Shown here: in pieces, positions 1-14,294 of the stretch
Layout of the letters: the number at the start of each line of letters is the position of its first letter
Position numbering within the stretch: position 1 is the first letter of the stretch
Assembly: GCA_013397075.1 (NCBI GenBank)
Contig: VWZS01003940.1
Coordinates: 959,439 to 1,023,438 of the forward strand
DNA: 64,000 bases
Direction: 5' to 3'
Origin: Rhabdornis inornatus
Taxonomy: Eukaryota; Chordata; Aves; Passeriformes; Rhabdornithidae
The notes under the pieces: model-generated
What the model saw: the letters and a program-made list of their open reading frames with translations, nothing else
The model's database searches: none
What the model was told of the DNA's origin: nothing
Translations under genes and position numbers: made by a program

Positions 1-1467
1 TGATATGGGATTTAATTCTTTACAATTCAAAAGATGGGAATATGAGTCAACCAGCCTTGACTTGTAGATTTGGTTTAATTCCTCTGCTAAGTTTGCTTCA
101 TTAAAGCAATTGTGTACATACCATAGAAACTGCCTTTCATAAAGCCCTGAACTGCATGTAATTGTGATTAGAAGTCAGCACTATCTGATACTGATTAAGT
201 GTAAATTAAATGAATTTAGACACTTGGTAGCTGGTATACGTCAAAGTGATGTCATGGAAGATTTATCATTGAATAGAAGTATGTCAAATAGGATTTTGCA
301 GAGATGAGTTACAGGTCAAGACTATTAAATACTGTTTTATAAATATATGAAAAAGTAACTATAAAAGCAGTGTGAATAAAATTTATGGATGATATAAAGC
401 ATGTCAAAATATTGAGAACTGAGTGGCCAAGTTAACCAATCTAAATGTCTTAAACTGCTAGGATGCAAGCAAAAGGTGAACTTAGGTGTCAGGGTTCCTA
501 GCCACAGAGTCTTGCATGAGAAGCTGCAGATTCTGGGATGCAGCTCTGCTCCTGTTACTCACAGTCCTCTTGCTTGCTTGCTGGTTTGTCTGAGGAGAAT
601 GACACACTGACTCTGCTTCCAGCACCTGAGCTTCCCTGTCTGGCTGTCTCTGCAGTTACTCAGTCCTCCTGCAAATGTGGTTACAGACCAGCAGAAGTGG
701 GTCCCACAAGTAAGACTGAGGTTTGCTATTGACTTCAGAATCATTTGTATGAGCAGATTATGAAAGTAATATTTTGAGGTCTTAAGTTATGTCTTCACTG
801 TTAGTTGTAATTTATTTACCACCACAAAGCCTAAAGAAAAGCAAGAGAACAAAAAAGTTTCATGTTATGTAAAATTAATTACGAAAAACTGAGTCTACAG
901 AGGTTAGAGTGGTTGCACAAGTTGAGTGGGTGAAAAAGGAATTTTGAGCTCAAGGTTGGTACCTATTTTTCAGGATTCATATGAGTTAAAGATGAAGTAT
1001 TATAAAATTAAGATATCTGGATTTTTGACCTCTATAACATTATTCTAATGTTGTGTATGAATATCCAGAACTACTATATGTTTGTCTGCCCGTTTTCTCT
1101 CTGTCTGGTATCAAATTTTACAAGAAGAGAAGGAATTTAAAAAATTCGAGCCAATTACTGGTTTGTGCCATCATATACTGTAGGATAAATCCACACAGCT
1201 ATTAAAAGGAGGATGCACGACCCTTGTTTACACTTCATCTCTTTTGTTGTCATCAGCTCATGTGATGCTTCAGGGTGAGGGAAGGTCAAAGAACAGTTTC
1301 TTTAGACACACTTTCTAAAACAAATTCGTCCAGGAGCATTGTCTTCCAGCTCAAGTGCTTCGCTGACTTGTCCCATTGCAAGGCTATTTGGGCTCTAGTT
1401 CTGATGGCAGGGAAGTACAAAGGCAGCAGTGCCTCTTCATCGCAGAGATGCAGACTTGTGTTGGATC
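1..1467. other. Gene-less AT-rich stretch
   Basis: No convincing exon, RNA gene or recognisable repeat was seen. A somewhat GC-richer patch near 520-720 is open in short frames on both strands, which is what chance would give. Probably intergenic. Confidence 0.5.
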
Positions 1468-1743
1468 ATGGCCTTAAAAACCTCAGTATCTTCTCAAATT
1501 TGGCTTTGCTGTTCTCCTTGTCATTGTCTTGTTTTGTTGCTGCTCTCCTTCCTATGCATGGGATTTCTAAACCCATGGCTTACTCACCCATCAATTGCGT
1601 TTTACACATCTGTTCCTCTTGAGGTTGATAGTTTTATTTCCCAAGTGGAAGTGAGCTTCCAAGGGATCAAAGCTGTTGTGGACAGTGTTAGGGATGACAT
1701 ACAAGCTTTGCAAATAGAAATGGAATGGGTTTTTGTCTGTTAG
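1468..1743 (+). CDS. Hypothetical 91-residue ORF: hydrophobic segment plus coiled coil
   Basis: The ATG at 1468 has a strong Kozak context (A at -3, G at +4). The frame runs 91 codons to TAG. Residues 11-34 form a long hydrophobic stretch rich in Leu, Cys and Phe, with Lys4 before it, like a signal anchor or uncleaved signal peptide. Residues 57-88 form a heptad pattern in which all ten a and d positions (I57, V60, F64, I67, V71, V74, I78, L81, M85, V88) are hydrophobic, with charged residues between them. That layout, one membrane segment followed by a coiled coil, is seen in type II single-pass proteins and stalked receptors. I do not recognise the protein. It could be a complete small gene, one exon of a larger one, a decayed gene copy, or chance. 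No promoter, splice site or polyadenylation signal decides this, although an AATAAA lies at 2001. Confidence 0.28.
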   Translation: MALKTSVSSQIWLCCSPCHCLVLLLLSFLCMGFLNPWLTHPSIAFYTSVPLEVDSFISQVEVSFQGIKAVVDSVRDDIQALQIEMEWVFVC

Positions 1744-4700
1744 AAATGCTCCAGAATAATAGAGAGATTACACCAGAAATGGATCATCTAATTTTTTTTC
1801 AGGCCATTTATACACTTCTGGGTTCTCCTTGCTGCATGTGACAAATCACTCAGACAGAAGGACTAGAGTGAAAAATGGATGGTCTGATTCCCTAAAGCAA
1901 ATGTAGCCCAAGTGAATTAATATATGGTACAGAGCATGAAGATATCAGATGAAAACTCTCACCCCAAAACCATATGAAACAAATACCACATTAGCTTTAA
2001 AATAAATTTAAGGGAGGTCCATGTGGAAAACCTGACTAGAACTGCAGCTGACTTGGTATGTACAAGGAGGTTTATAATTCACATTTGCTGAAAAGTTTAA
2101 TCCAGCAGCACTAAGACCAATTTATGATGTTCTGTATGAGAGGAACAACTTACAATAATACTTACGATAAGTAACAAGGGAATTATGGAGACAGGGAAAA
2201 TCAGAGTGATGTTTACAAGCTCAAAGTCTGGCAGCAATGACACTCTGAAAATGGCAGCGAGTACCACATACTGCAAGTGAAAAGAGGCAGATGGTTTGCT
2301 GAGAGATGGACATGGTTGCAAGGCCAGGGATGTTCCTGTTAGCATCTCTAAGATTAATTAGAATCATGCAAATAGAGTGAGCTCTCCTGGAAAACAAAAC
2401 AAAACATTTAATAGCAATATAACTGTTTTGCTTTTCACAATAATGGAATAAAATATTGATCCACCTAAAAACATTTCAGAAAAGCATGAATAATTGCCCC
2501 ATGGAGACATGAGGGAGGCAAACATCAAGTGCAGAGCTTGCTTTTGATGTATAGGGGCGGTGTGGAGGTCCTGGGTTCCCCATCTGCGAGAACCAATGAG
2601 GGGAAGTGGAGAAGCTGTGGAAGAGGAGCTGGATTTCATATCATCCAGTCCCCCTCCAAGCTGCTATCTGGGGCTTCGCTCATCACCTTTGGGGGCTCAG
2701 TTATCTTCTGCTGCCCCACCACCTGTAACCATGATGACATCATCCCAAAGAAGACATCATTCTGGCTGTGACTGACAGAGGCACAGCTTTCCAGAGCAGC
2801 CAGGAACATGGAAAATAAATCTGTGAGAGACAGTGTTACTGCTGCTGCAGGTGGTGAAAAATAAACACAACTGAGTCCCAGAGAAAGGTCCTTTCTTCAG
2901 CCACTTGCAACATTGAATGGGATGGGACAATTGAAATCTAATAATCTCTTTGTGGCCTTTCTCCTTCCTGGTGTAAACAGGTCAAAGAAGCAGGAGAAGT
3001 TCGAGACAAAATGAGGAAAGAGCAGGCTGATTGAAGTAGAAAGTAAGTGTAAATAAATGGCTTCTCTTGGCCTCCCCGGGCGTGCTTTCCACCAAGGTGT
3101 AAATTCCAATAACATATGTGTAGTCTGGGAAGTAATTTAGTGGAGAAATTAAAGTACTAACAAGTGGACAGTTAGGAAGTACTACATTAACACGTTTAAA
3201 GACCTGGAAGTAGCTCTGCGTGACGGCAGGCTGGGGGAGCAGCAGGTTTCTGCACATTTATTCCATAGATGCCAGTCTCTGTTCACAGGTAGCATGAGAC
3301 TGTTTTGTGCGCTGTAGTCTGAGGTGGTGTCTGCTTTATTTTATGAGATTTCATTACTGGACTTGAAGGTGGCAGAACAGTGGGCAAAGAGGTGCGGTGA
3401 AGGAGAACCAGCACTCTCAGGATGGGAACAATTCTTTCAGTGGCATCTAAATGACAGTGGTCTATTACTGTGCTGACTATTGCACAGCATGCTGAAATGA
3501 CTCTTTTCACTATAAAATGCAGTGTTTCTCCTCCTAGGACTTAAAGTAGGTGGCTTTTTCTCTTTCTTCTATATGATTTCCATGCCCCTACAGTCACTCT
3601 GTGAGCATTATTGGTGCTCCTGTTTACGCAAAGGCTTTTCTCCAACGTTCAGTTTATAGTGAATTGCTCAGGAATTACATTATATTTTTTATCGTCTAGC
3701 TCTGCAGTCTTTCCATGAAATCCAACCACAGCATGGAAATATGTATGGTACATTTATAAAGCCTTCCATATGTAAAACAAATTAAGCTCTACTATTACAC
3801 CCCAGGCTATTGTGCTAGTGGGAGACCAAGATTCTGCAGTTGTACTCCATGGGAACATTGCAGCTTTTTGAAGTGTACATGTAGGCTGATGTATTATCTC
3901 CCTGATGTGTGTTTGAAAGTGTGAACTGTGAACTACCAGGTCAATAAAAAAGGGATACTTCAAAGGACAAGGCTGGAAACAGTATGTATTGATGTCACAA
4001 TGATGATAGTTTGTCACTTAAGGCTGTTTCAGCAGGAATATCTAGGTAGCCAGTATGCAAATATGAAGGCATTATGACATTATCAAACTCATGGATTGCA
4101 GAGTCCACCAAAAGTCCTGGTAGCTGAGAAGCTCAGCTTGATATTGCTTGATGCACACCTTGCACACCTGAGCCATCTTGGTTAAAGGTAAACATCCCCA
4201 TGAGAGCAGTTCTGCTTCTTATGTACCAAATGTGTGATCCTATAGGACTAAAAATTGGACTACAAAAACCAATCATGAGAATTAAATCCTAGTCCTGACA
4301 TTGCATTTACTGGTGCCAAGGACTATTTCATCTCTCAGCTCTAATGGGGTCCGTAATTATTGGCCTGTAATTCTAAAACACAGAGATGATATTTCTGCAC
4401 TTGCACATCACACAAAGCACTGTCTTGCTTCTGCTGTGGACAGGTATAACTGTCCTGTTAGTGACTGGATGATCCCCATAGGGTTTTTCCTGGCTAAATG
4501 TGTCCTGTCAGGAAATGGCTTCATAAGTGTTCAGACACTGTCTGAACTGAGAGCAATAATTTTCTTAAAAACAGCTGATGTTTCCCTTCTCTACTAAAGC
4601 TCCAACTATTTCCTTATTTTTGGAAGAAAATGTAAAGAAAATTTGCCATTCTCTTCCCCCTTCTATTTTATGGGAAAAAAACATGGAATACATTTTTGAG

Positions 4701-7700
4701 GATATAAATTATGTGCAGGCCTGTCTCCCTCTTATTTATTATGTTATGTTTTCAATTTTGCTCCTAGTGTATTATCCACTGACATCCCTACACATTAGGC
4801 TATGCATTTAGTAACACAACTTACGCTAAAAACAACATACATTTAGGAAATGCAAGTGCTACATGTGTAATCAAAAGGCAGTAGCTGTTTTTACACTGGT
4901 CTGTTAAATTATGAAATATTTTCTTTCTGTCTTTCTCCTCCAATCAATTAGAGGTTTTAACCAGAAGCCAAAAAGATGGACTCAGTGTTTAGTCTGAGAC
5001 TGAAAGCTACACCTCTTCTCTTCCTAGCTCACAGCAGCATACAGTCTTTACTATTGTAAAAGTATCCAAGTAATTTGGCAATATTCTTTTTCCTTGTTTT
5101 TATTTAATGAGAATTTCTGCAGTGTGAACCTAAAAGAAGCATTACAAAATCTTGATTTATTTTGCAAAAAAGCTCAATACAGCTTAAAGAATTGAGTAAT
5201 GATGCTTTACTTGTTCATGCCTATTTGAATATAATTCCAGTGTAAGACAGAAACAATATGATGTTCAGATGATCTTTCTTTTTCAATATGAAAACAGGGA
5301 AAGAAATGTGCAATTTTATCATCATGTAAAATTCAGTGATCAGTATTTTGTATGTTGCAATCAGAGAGAAATCTTGCACGTATTTAGGATAGCCTGTGCA
5401 TGAATTTGGTAGAGAACTCAAAGGTAGAATTTTCATAATTTGTGTAGGTTTAGAACTTACATATCCAACCCTTAGAAAAATATAGGTGTCCAATCATGTA
5501 AGAGATGCATCCTACGTCCAAGGACGGGCTGTGGAAGCTCCTCGCTGAGCTCAACCATACCATGCCATCTCCCACAGAGTCCCACTGCTGTTCAGCACAG
5601 CACTGCTGTTCTGGCTGCCCTGCTCTCTGCTGGACACCCCAAGGGGCAGCAAAAAAACTGCTGCTTGCCAACAGATTCCTTTTCAGAGGAGTGTGTGATG
5701 GGCATACCATGGATACAGATTTGACAGCTCTGTATTCCCTACCCAGCAGCTGGCTTTCTCCTTTGATAGAAGAGTCTGTCTGGAGTCTGGAAAACACTTT
5801 CCAATATTTATTTTTTTAATGGAATTTTTTTGTTTCTTAGAAATATAAACATTTCCATTTGCAATGAAGAAACAAAACCCAGCCTAGCTAGTTTCTGCCA
5901 TCACAGTCTGAGTGTCCTATCACATCAGAAAAAAACCTATTATACCTGACAATCACATCAGATTTCTGTAGCTGCCATGTCTCACAGGTGGGCCTTACAT
6001 TGTATTCACCTAGCCTGCAGGTGCAGACACAAGGGGAAATTAAGGTCCCACCATAAAGGGACTAAGAGGAGAAGACTGAGACTCTCAGAGAAGCAGCTGG
6101 AAAGCCAGGCAATACCCACAGTGGGCATAACCACACTGCTCATCCCAGCCAGGTGTTCCTGGCACAAACAAACCCACTGCTACAACTGGCAGGTAGCTGT
6201 AATGGCTTTCAGCAGAGAAACCAGGCAGTGAATGGCCATTGGTTCCGCATCCCTCCTTGTTCCTCAGCAGCCAGGCTGGCGTGCTGTGTTGTAGACTGAT
6301 GGGTTTGGCACTCTCACAGGTTGCAGAAAAATAAACAAGTTTCTGCTCCTGTCTGTTTTTCAGGCATCTCTTGCTATTTGCCTCTTAGAGTCTGTAGTCT
6401 GGTCCAGGGAATTGCTGTATATGTTAGAAGTATGAAGGGAATAACACAGTAAATATTCTTTTGCATTTCAGTGTTCTCTCTGCTTTTCTGGATCTGTCAC
6501 TCCCTCCAGCAGGAAACAGAGCTGTAACTCAGGAAGGGTTTCAATTATCTTCTTGTTTGCTGGAAATAGAGGAAACCTCAAGCTGACATGTTTCTGAATA
6601 AGAATTCCAAGGGGTGTATGCTTCATGCCACAGAACCACAGAAACTAGAAAGAAGGAAAAAAAAATAAGAAAAATTCCTAACTACCTCTAAAGTTTTCAC
6701 TGTCCAAAATAAAGTGAAGCAGATCATTATTCACTTTGCTGTCTATTTACTAGCGCCTTACTGTCACCCATCTCTTAAAACTGTAGTATCATACACACTG
6801 GGGCACACTGGGGCTGTCATGCTCATGAGCTGGCTTGTCACATGTATCATATATGTCATACTTACAAGAAAGAGAAAAAATAGGACACACACACAGTTTG
6901 TAAATATATGCATAACCTACTGCAGGAACATGTGGACCTCAAGGAAATGTAATGTACACTGTAGATGATTATAGAGACATCACAGTTTACCACCTGAACT
7001 GTCTCCCCTGGGTTTTAACAGGGGAATTGCACCTCAAAAGCTGTCTTCTTTGCATGAGTAACTACAAAACACTGTAACACTCTTTTTCTTGCATGTTAGC
7101 ACTGCCATTCTCTGAAAGCAGAGAAAGTTCTGTGCTCTCCCAGCTTTCCTGAAGGCATTGTCCAGGGATAAACCTTGAGCCTGAACAGCCCTTGAGCTTA
7201 ATAATCCATTACTTCCATAGCTTGGGAGCAAATATGGCCAGGTGGGTTGAGCCAAGGAACCATTTAATGATGAATATTGGAAAGATTAAAATGAATATTA
7301 GAAAACACTTTCAGGTTAATCCATATAACTTTCAAACAAAGCCATTGTGCAGACTGTTGCTCTGCCGCAGAATTTCCCCATTGCTGCTGCTATTCGTATA
7401 CTGCAGACAGCAAAAAAAGTGCTCCCCCTGCTAAGTTTTTCAATTTTAGACATTTTTTTAGGTTCTCCAGGAAGCCATAATGTATCATATATGTGCCACC
7501 TGACCCCTGCAGAGGTGAAGCCAATGTCAGCACTATCACCTCCTCTCCAAACAGTTCAGTAACAAACAGCTGGGGTCACCCCAGCTACCAGCACTCCCAC
7601 CCAGCAGTAATGGGTGTCTGGTTGTTCCTGCTCCTGGCAAACCAGAAATATGTTGCAGATACATAGAAAGGTGAGGGTAAGGAGCTGCCTTTCCACCTAG

Positions 7701-10700
7701 GATCAATGAGAATCGTGAGCCTATGTGCACATCCCCAGCCATGCAGACAAACAGCAGCTCAGCTGATGAGAGAGCACATCAGCTGCTGGAGCCATTTGGG
7801 CTGTTGTACTGAGGCTGCTCAGGAGAAAGCCACATGCTGCTCTACTCCTTGTACTGGGAAAAGGATTGAAGAGGAGAAGGGTCTTGGGAATCCCTTCTTG
7901 GAAGTGTGGGAGATGTTATAGATCTGGGAGGGAGCACAGTAAGGTGCAAAGTTTTCTTGTGGTCTGAACATGAACCTAAGCATAATTTTTTTCAGTAATC
8001 CTGATACAAGATAACATTTTCAGATGTTGATGGGTGACTCTCCTGCTGATTTCCGCCTTTTAGAAATCTGCTGTGGATTTTGTTGGACATGGCCATTCCA
8101 TATAGCTGCTCAGGTAAAGATGTGGAAGGTGATTGGGATCACCATGCATGACCATGCATGGAGCAGATTGAAATGAAACTGGAACTTTACTTGAGATAAC
8201 TGTTAATATTGCAAACCTTATGAAATTATTATAAGTAGCAGCACTCAATAAACATAAACAGCTAAAGCTTCAACTCCTTGTCTGCTATAAATTACCCTGT
8301 TTCCAATATCACAGTATAATTTCTTCATTATTGAATGACCCCAAATAGTAGTGTTTCATATATAAATCTATAGGTCTAACTACCTAGACGTAGCTTCTTC
8401 TAAGCCTACGACCAATGAAAATGTCATAGTATCTCCTATTAGTATCCTTCCAATTTCAAACTTTCAACACCATGAAGAATGAGTAATATTTTTTTCCTTT
8501 TTTAAAGTGCAAGTCACCTTCAAGCCCCTGCCTTTTGAACAGGAAGAGAGAGGCCATTGAAACATGGCTTTTTAAAGAAGGGCAAGTGTTACTCATAGTG
8601 TGTTAACTGAAGTATATTTAATTACTTCAAGAGTGGAATAAATAATTTTTTATGCAAAATGAAATCAGTATTTGAATATTTTATGTAATTTCTGATGCTT
8701 CTCTTTGGAGTGTATGTTTCAAGTCACAACAGGTCCTGTCAGCTTTTTTAAATCAAGTTTGGAGATAAAGCATGCAGAAATCTTATATTCCAGCATAGAA
8801 GAGTGAAATTTTCAGGGACTGAAAGTTGCCTTCACTTCTCACAGATATTTTGGTCTTGCTCACAGAGATTTCTCAGCACTTTAAGTCATTCTGGCACCTC
8901 TAGGCTATAAAAAACAGATACTTTAAACTCTCCCATTTTCCCTGACCTATGAGCTCCCAAAGTAAACAAAATAGTTTTTTGATTCCATGAAGGCTGTCAT
9001 TCTAACACTGTTTTAAATTCAAAATTCCTGTATTGAAAATAAAATAGTACTACTTTCAATTTTAGACACAACTGGTAGTATTTCCAAATTCATTAAAAAA
9101 ATTTACTGCAGCATTTTCCATAATGGGTTGTACAATATTGTCTACTTCTTCCTTCAATTACACCTTCAATATTACTGGAAGAGAGAGTAACAAGAGGTGT
9201 TTAAGCAATAGAGGAAATAGGAAAGAAAAAAAGTAGATGTTATTGCCAGGATAATGGAACCCCAAGGACAGTGACTACATTTTCCTAGCTATAGATCAGC
9301 TCACAGACTAAGTTTCTTAGTAGATAGATATAATTAAAATTATTTTTCTGTATCTGCCATTAATTGAGCATTTATTCCCACCTCTGTGATTAACATGGAT
9401 TGGGCCAACATGTTTGTGCAATAGTCTGTAGATTTTTTAACAGAGAAATTATTTTTAATTATTCATGCAGCTCCAATTCCTTTTAGAATCAGTCAAACTG
9501 TGGGTCTGAAACAACATTCACAGACCTGTTAGTTTCCTAGTTCTTAGAAAAGAGCGCAATGTGTTTTAAGAAGGCTTTGAAAAAGAAAAAGACAAGAAAA
9601 AAATGCTAGCTTTTTGCTTTTCTCTACTAAAAAGAGTTAGAAGAGTCAGCATTTCTATGAAGTCAAACAAAAAATATATATAAAAAAGCTAAAAAGTAAG
9701 ATAACCAGCCAGCTTCTACCCACCAAATACTTACAGATGTGATTATATTTAGTCAAAAGAACAAATAGCTAAACTTTCTTTACTGCACATAACATCTCCA
9801 GGGATCCTGGCAGTGAAGATGACTGGTTAGAGGTTGTTTCATGATTTGCTTCTATTCCTCCAGTGACAGATCTGCTACTTTTCTACTGTCTGACTACTTG
9901 CCATAGTTGGTAAGGTGATGTCAAATTTTACAGAAAAATAAATAACTAGAGGTGGGAATCAGCTGACAAAGTGTCTGAGCCAACAATCAATATTCACTTT
10001 AGAGTCCCCAGAGAAAAATAGGCACTTAGAGGGCATAATTCCTAAAGCAGATGCCTAAAATAGCTGAGCTAAACCAAGCCCTGGAAGTGCTGATTTCAAA
10101 TGCAGCAAGAGCCCATAGCTCAGAAGTGGAGGCAGCTGTATTATGGGTCTGGGAAGATGTTTCCAATCGCAGGAATCTGATTACAGAAGATGCTGCTATA
10201 GGGTAAGGTGGCCTCCACGCACACAGAGCTGATTGTTGTGCCATGTGCAACACATGTACCTGAGAGCTGCCTTGACAAGTGAGTTTCAGCTTAAACTCCC
10301 CATCCCAGCATACTACACCAGGTGCTAAATGCTGCTTGAGAGAGCAAGTAGCTTGGCAGGGCAGTGGTTTCCTTTTGCCTTGGGCTTGTGACTGGCAGTG
10401 CAGATGCTGTATGGCAGGGCCAAAAGAGCACAGTAATGTTGGAGTGGTCTGGCATCATAAAGCCTCCCCCTCTTCTTTCCTGTGGATCTCCTGAACCTGT
10501 TATTTAGCAACATTTAAAGCTACATCAGAAGAATGTTTATGTGAAAAAGTAATAAAATCCTTGGGAAGAATGCTCCAGTTTAAGGAGGTCCAGGTGCCAC
10601 TCAGCAGCAAGCCTTGGGTTGCAGGAGGCAATGGAAGAATGGAGGAGACATAGTTCCTTTCGAGTAGATGAAAATTTACCTCTATTATTTCCTACCTGCT

Positions 10701-11089
10701 GGTCTACAATCTACAAGCTACAATCCTTTGCTTGCTGTCAAAATAATTTTCAGACAGCTAGGGAACATTTCTGGCCACTCTATATGTATGTAATAATATG
10801 AACTAAATTAAAATAAACTGAATTCAGAGAGGCTACTTGCACAGCTAGGGAATTTAAAAATGCCTAAGTCTTTGCAGATCTGGTTCTTTCCTACTCTCAC
10901 AAGCCAAATACTGTAGAAGAATTTTTATATATAAAGTCCTAAACAAAGACTCTGAAGAATAGGCTGAGAGAAGTATAGGCTGAAAGAAATTATCTGCTCC
11001 AGTCTTTTGCATATTTTACAGGTTTATCTGCTGCACTATTTTGAGCATACTATCTTATCTCCCTTCAAGTATTTCCTCTACTGATATCC
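1744..11089. other. Long gene-less stretch, probably intergenic
   Basis: No supportable gene. Small structures include a perfect tandem duplication of a 10-mer (ACCATGCATG) at 8141-8160 and a 19-bp palindrome with 9-base arms at 7568-7586. GC-richer patches at 2530-2850, 5500-5800, 7500-7750 and 10030-10500 carry overlapping short ORFs on both strands and could be eroded mobile elements I cannot name. A possible splice-flanked open segment at 6364-6429 has only a weak donor. Confidence 0.45.
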
Positions 11090-11370
11090 CAGAATTTTCT
11101 CTTGGCATACTTCTCCATTGATGAATAACTCTTATTTGGAGATTTGTCCTCACATCTAATCTAAATTTGTTGTGTTTTAGGTGAACGTTTTCCTTGAACA
11201 ACCACAATCAAGTCTCTCTTTTATCTTGTTTCTCTCAAAAACTTCTTAAAAGTTCCATATTTTGTTTAAACTACACGTCCTTTCCATCTTGTTCCTTATA
11301 TCTTGCAGCTTTCTTAATGTTCTTCATCTTTGCTGCTCTCTCATCTTCACAGGGAGAAGGTCAAAGGATA
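11090..11370 (-). mobile_element. Old CR1 LINE fragment, antisense
   Basis: Around 11140-11240 the text reads like the complement of the CR1 3' region, including a run matching 'cctcacatctaatctaaat' and a following 'ttttagg...ccttg' pattern. Downstream, pyrimidine-rich text ending in 'cttcacaggga' fits the next part of the antisense CR1 consensus. Divergence is high, so the borders are approximate. CR1 is the dominant non-LTR retrotransposon of birds and other sauropsids, and copies are usually 5'-truncated like this. The assignment rests on remembered consensus, not on alignment. Confidence 0.5.
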
Positions 11371-14020
11371 TCCTAAGTGAGGCCTCAGCTGTCATGTGCA
11401 TACATGATTTATCACCTCCCTACTCTTAAGTACAGTTCTTTGAATATGTGTTCTTTTTATATCAGTATTATCTCTGATTTTCATTTGTTTAGACACAAAA
11501 TCTAAAAATGCATTTTAACTAGTTGTTTTCAATAAGTTTTGGAACAAAAGAGTTCACTGTTTAACATAGGTAGTGGCTGGGACAGATCACGTTTTATTAA
11601 AAACATTTGATTTTGCAATACACACACATTTCTCCCTGTGTGCTGTTGAATGGTTTCCTTCCTTTTCCTCATCTGGGAACTCCATGACAAAACTTCCTGT
11701 TGACCAACGTTTCAGGTTTTCCACATAACAAAGACCTGTAAATAAAAAAATTCACACTTTCCTTTAAATACTGCAATGTCCCAGAACACAAATTTTTATC
11801 TGGCCTTTACTGTCTTTCCCTAGGTTTTGATGTTATGCACACAGTTAGGCTGAAAGATATGGACTGTTTAAAGGATCAACTAAGGATCAAACTAGTCCAT
11901 GTGTTCTACCAAGAAACAGCACTGTTTGAGTCACAATAATCTGCTTACTATCCATTTTAATCAATATTTTCTTAGTCATGTAACTCATTTTCACATGCTC
12001 TTTGGCCAGCAGTCGTATCTCCCAATTTAAGGAATGTAACTGGCATTCTAAGCCATGTGTGTGGTCACCCCTCTGAAGGGTTAAGAGGTGCACCTCTCCC
12101 AGGTGATCCACTTACTCAGGGTCTGAGAAACAGCAATGTTTTTTTCCAGAAAACACAGAAGAGCTTACAGTGGCTGGGGTCCAATTTTCAGTACTTCACC
12201 TTTGTAGTCAGGTAAAGTGAATTCATGCAGTTGCCAAGCTGTGAGTCCTCCAAAAGTGCTGGGAAAGCGTGTCAACAAACCATGAGTTGGATGCTGCTCT
12301 CATGGCAAACAAGGGAACATGCACTCCTGCATGGCCTCTCCTGCCCACTCCTGCTCTGGAATACCTCTCTGGGCTCATTTAGCATTTTCCATTACACATG
12401 CTTTCTCCCATTTTCTACACTATTACATGGGATGAAATATAAAAATTCATCTGTCAATGACTCTTCCATTTGCAGCATCATCCTTCTCCTCCATGAAAAA
12501 TTGTGTTACTGATTTAACTAATCTGATAGTTATGTCAGTTCAAATATTAATGACATTTCTGCTGCCCCATCATTAACAAAGTATGCTTAATATGGGAGGT
12601 GCTGCAGTTAAAGACATCTTGAGAAGACTTTAAAACAAAGCTTCAAGCACAGCTGGTCAGCATTAAGCATCACAGTGCTTACAGTCCCCAGTGTTGATGT
12701 TGACATGAAGATAATTTCTGCTGTCTGGAATTCTATGGCATTAAGAACTTAGTGTTTTCCAAACGTCCTTCTTAGTATAGGTATTCTGAGAGTTTTTCCC
12801 CCAGACCCTAAGGAGTTTACACAGTCTGAAAGCCTGTTTAATTGTCTGGTTTATTTTCCAAATGCCATTTAAATCCATCTCTAATCTTCATTAGTAACAA
12901 CATTATAATTACTTTATTAACTTTTCCAGATAAAGTGTTTAAACTCTACAGAAGCAAATAGCTTTTTTGCTGGATTGTGTGTGCTAATAGCTTCATCTAG
13001 TACTATAACCTTGAGTTTTAAATGTATTTAATGAAATCATAAAGCTCTTGTTTAGCGTGTGTTACCGAAGATAGCAACTTGTTGTGTTACATTGATTTAA
13101 TGATGCATTTTGAAAGACTGTTGGGTAAGAAAGCTCAATTCATTTCCCAAAGGTAAAAATAATACCCTAAGTAATTTGCTTTAACTTGTTTTGCCATCTT
13201 TGTTTCTGTGTAAAGGTTAAGTAATGTGGTCAAATTTTATAAGTAATGCTTCATTAACAAAGTACTTGCATAAAGGCTGTAAAATTGAACACCAGACCAG
13301 GAAATAATAAAAAGCAAGGGTTGTATCATAAAGTTAACCGATTCATACAGCTAGTGTTCCCCAGATAAGGCACATGCTCAGCTGCCCACATATGTGCAGT
13401 TGTGATTTACTGTTTCTGAATAACTCAACCTTTTAGTTTCTTCTTTTTTGACCATGTTCATTTTCAACCTGAAGGTTGAATGAATGCAGTTTCTTAAAAT
13501 AATTTTTAGTTTGCCTTTGCTGGAAGAAAAGCAAATCCCTGTGCCTTCTGTTAGCTGAATATATAAATTACAGTCTGTGGCTACATTGGTCTCAGGCCCC
13601 AGTCTGTGGCCAGTGTACCTGCTCACCTGGAAATCTTGTGGTTTTCCCCACGTGTGGTTTGCACGTAGTTATAGTCAAGGAATTTGTGGCTGAGAGACAA
13701 CTTCAGCTATTTCTCAGATGTGTGATTATCATTTAGATGCGTCTAGTGCATTTCAAGGTGAAGTCAAATGACTTCAATGGGCCACTGCAGAGGGCAATGT
13801 AGCATGACAGATTTTTACTTTTCCATGAAATGAGATGGAAGCATTTACACAAGCTGCTCTGAAGTATCTTCTGCGAGGCAAAAGCAGATAACTGATGAGT
13901 TGTAACAAGAAATTTCCAAAACTTCTCTGCTGTTAGTCTCTGGACTGGACAGTTAACTTTCTCACCCCTGTGAGATACAGGAAAGTATCTCTTAGTCTAT
14001 CTTGGGTTTTAATAAATTTT
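11371..14020. other. Gene-less, possibly constrained non-coding DNA
   Basis: No exon recognised. Around 12850-13350 the sequence is rich in homeodomain-like ATTA/TAAT motifs and has no repeat signature, which is compatible with a conserved enhancer, but conservation cannot be judged from one sequence. Confidence 0.35.
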
Positions 14021-14294
14021 TGTTACATGGTATAAAATAGCTCTTTGGCCAGTGTGGGTCAGCTGTACTTATTGGTAGTGTCCGCTTCCCTTTCCTTGCC
14101 CGCTCCTGACCTTCTCACTGCAGTGGGACAGTGTGGGAAAAAAGGCAACTTTGCATGTTGAGGTGGTGCAAGCACTCTTCAGTAACAGCCAAACAAGAGT
14201 AATTTATTGACACAGCTTCAGCCATAAAGCCAAAACACAGAACCGTACTGGCCTTTCAGAAGAAAGTTAACTGTATCCCAGACAAACTGATCCA
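14021..14294 (-). mobile_element. Avian ERVL-type LTR fragment, antisense (5' part)
   Basis: This segment aligns by eye, base block by base block, with the reverse complement of the first half of the LTR at 57307-57901. It begins near a 'catggtata' block, passes 'ggccagtgtgggtcagctgt', then 'gcaagcactcttcagtaac', 'agccaaaacacag' and 'gaaagttaactgtatccca', and ends in a terminal CA at 14293-14294. Only the U3-like 5' half is present, and it is clearly more diverged than the 57-kb copy, so it is an older and truncated insertion. It carries no coding sequence. Confidence 0.72.

Noticed and set aside
6364..6429. Acceptor-bounded 22-codon open segment
   Set aside because: The donor (GTATGA) is weak, nothing upstream provides a partner, and it lies outside the putative transcription unit.
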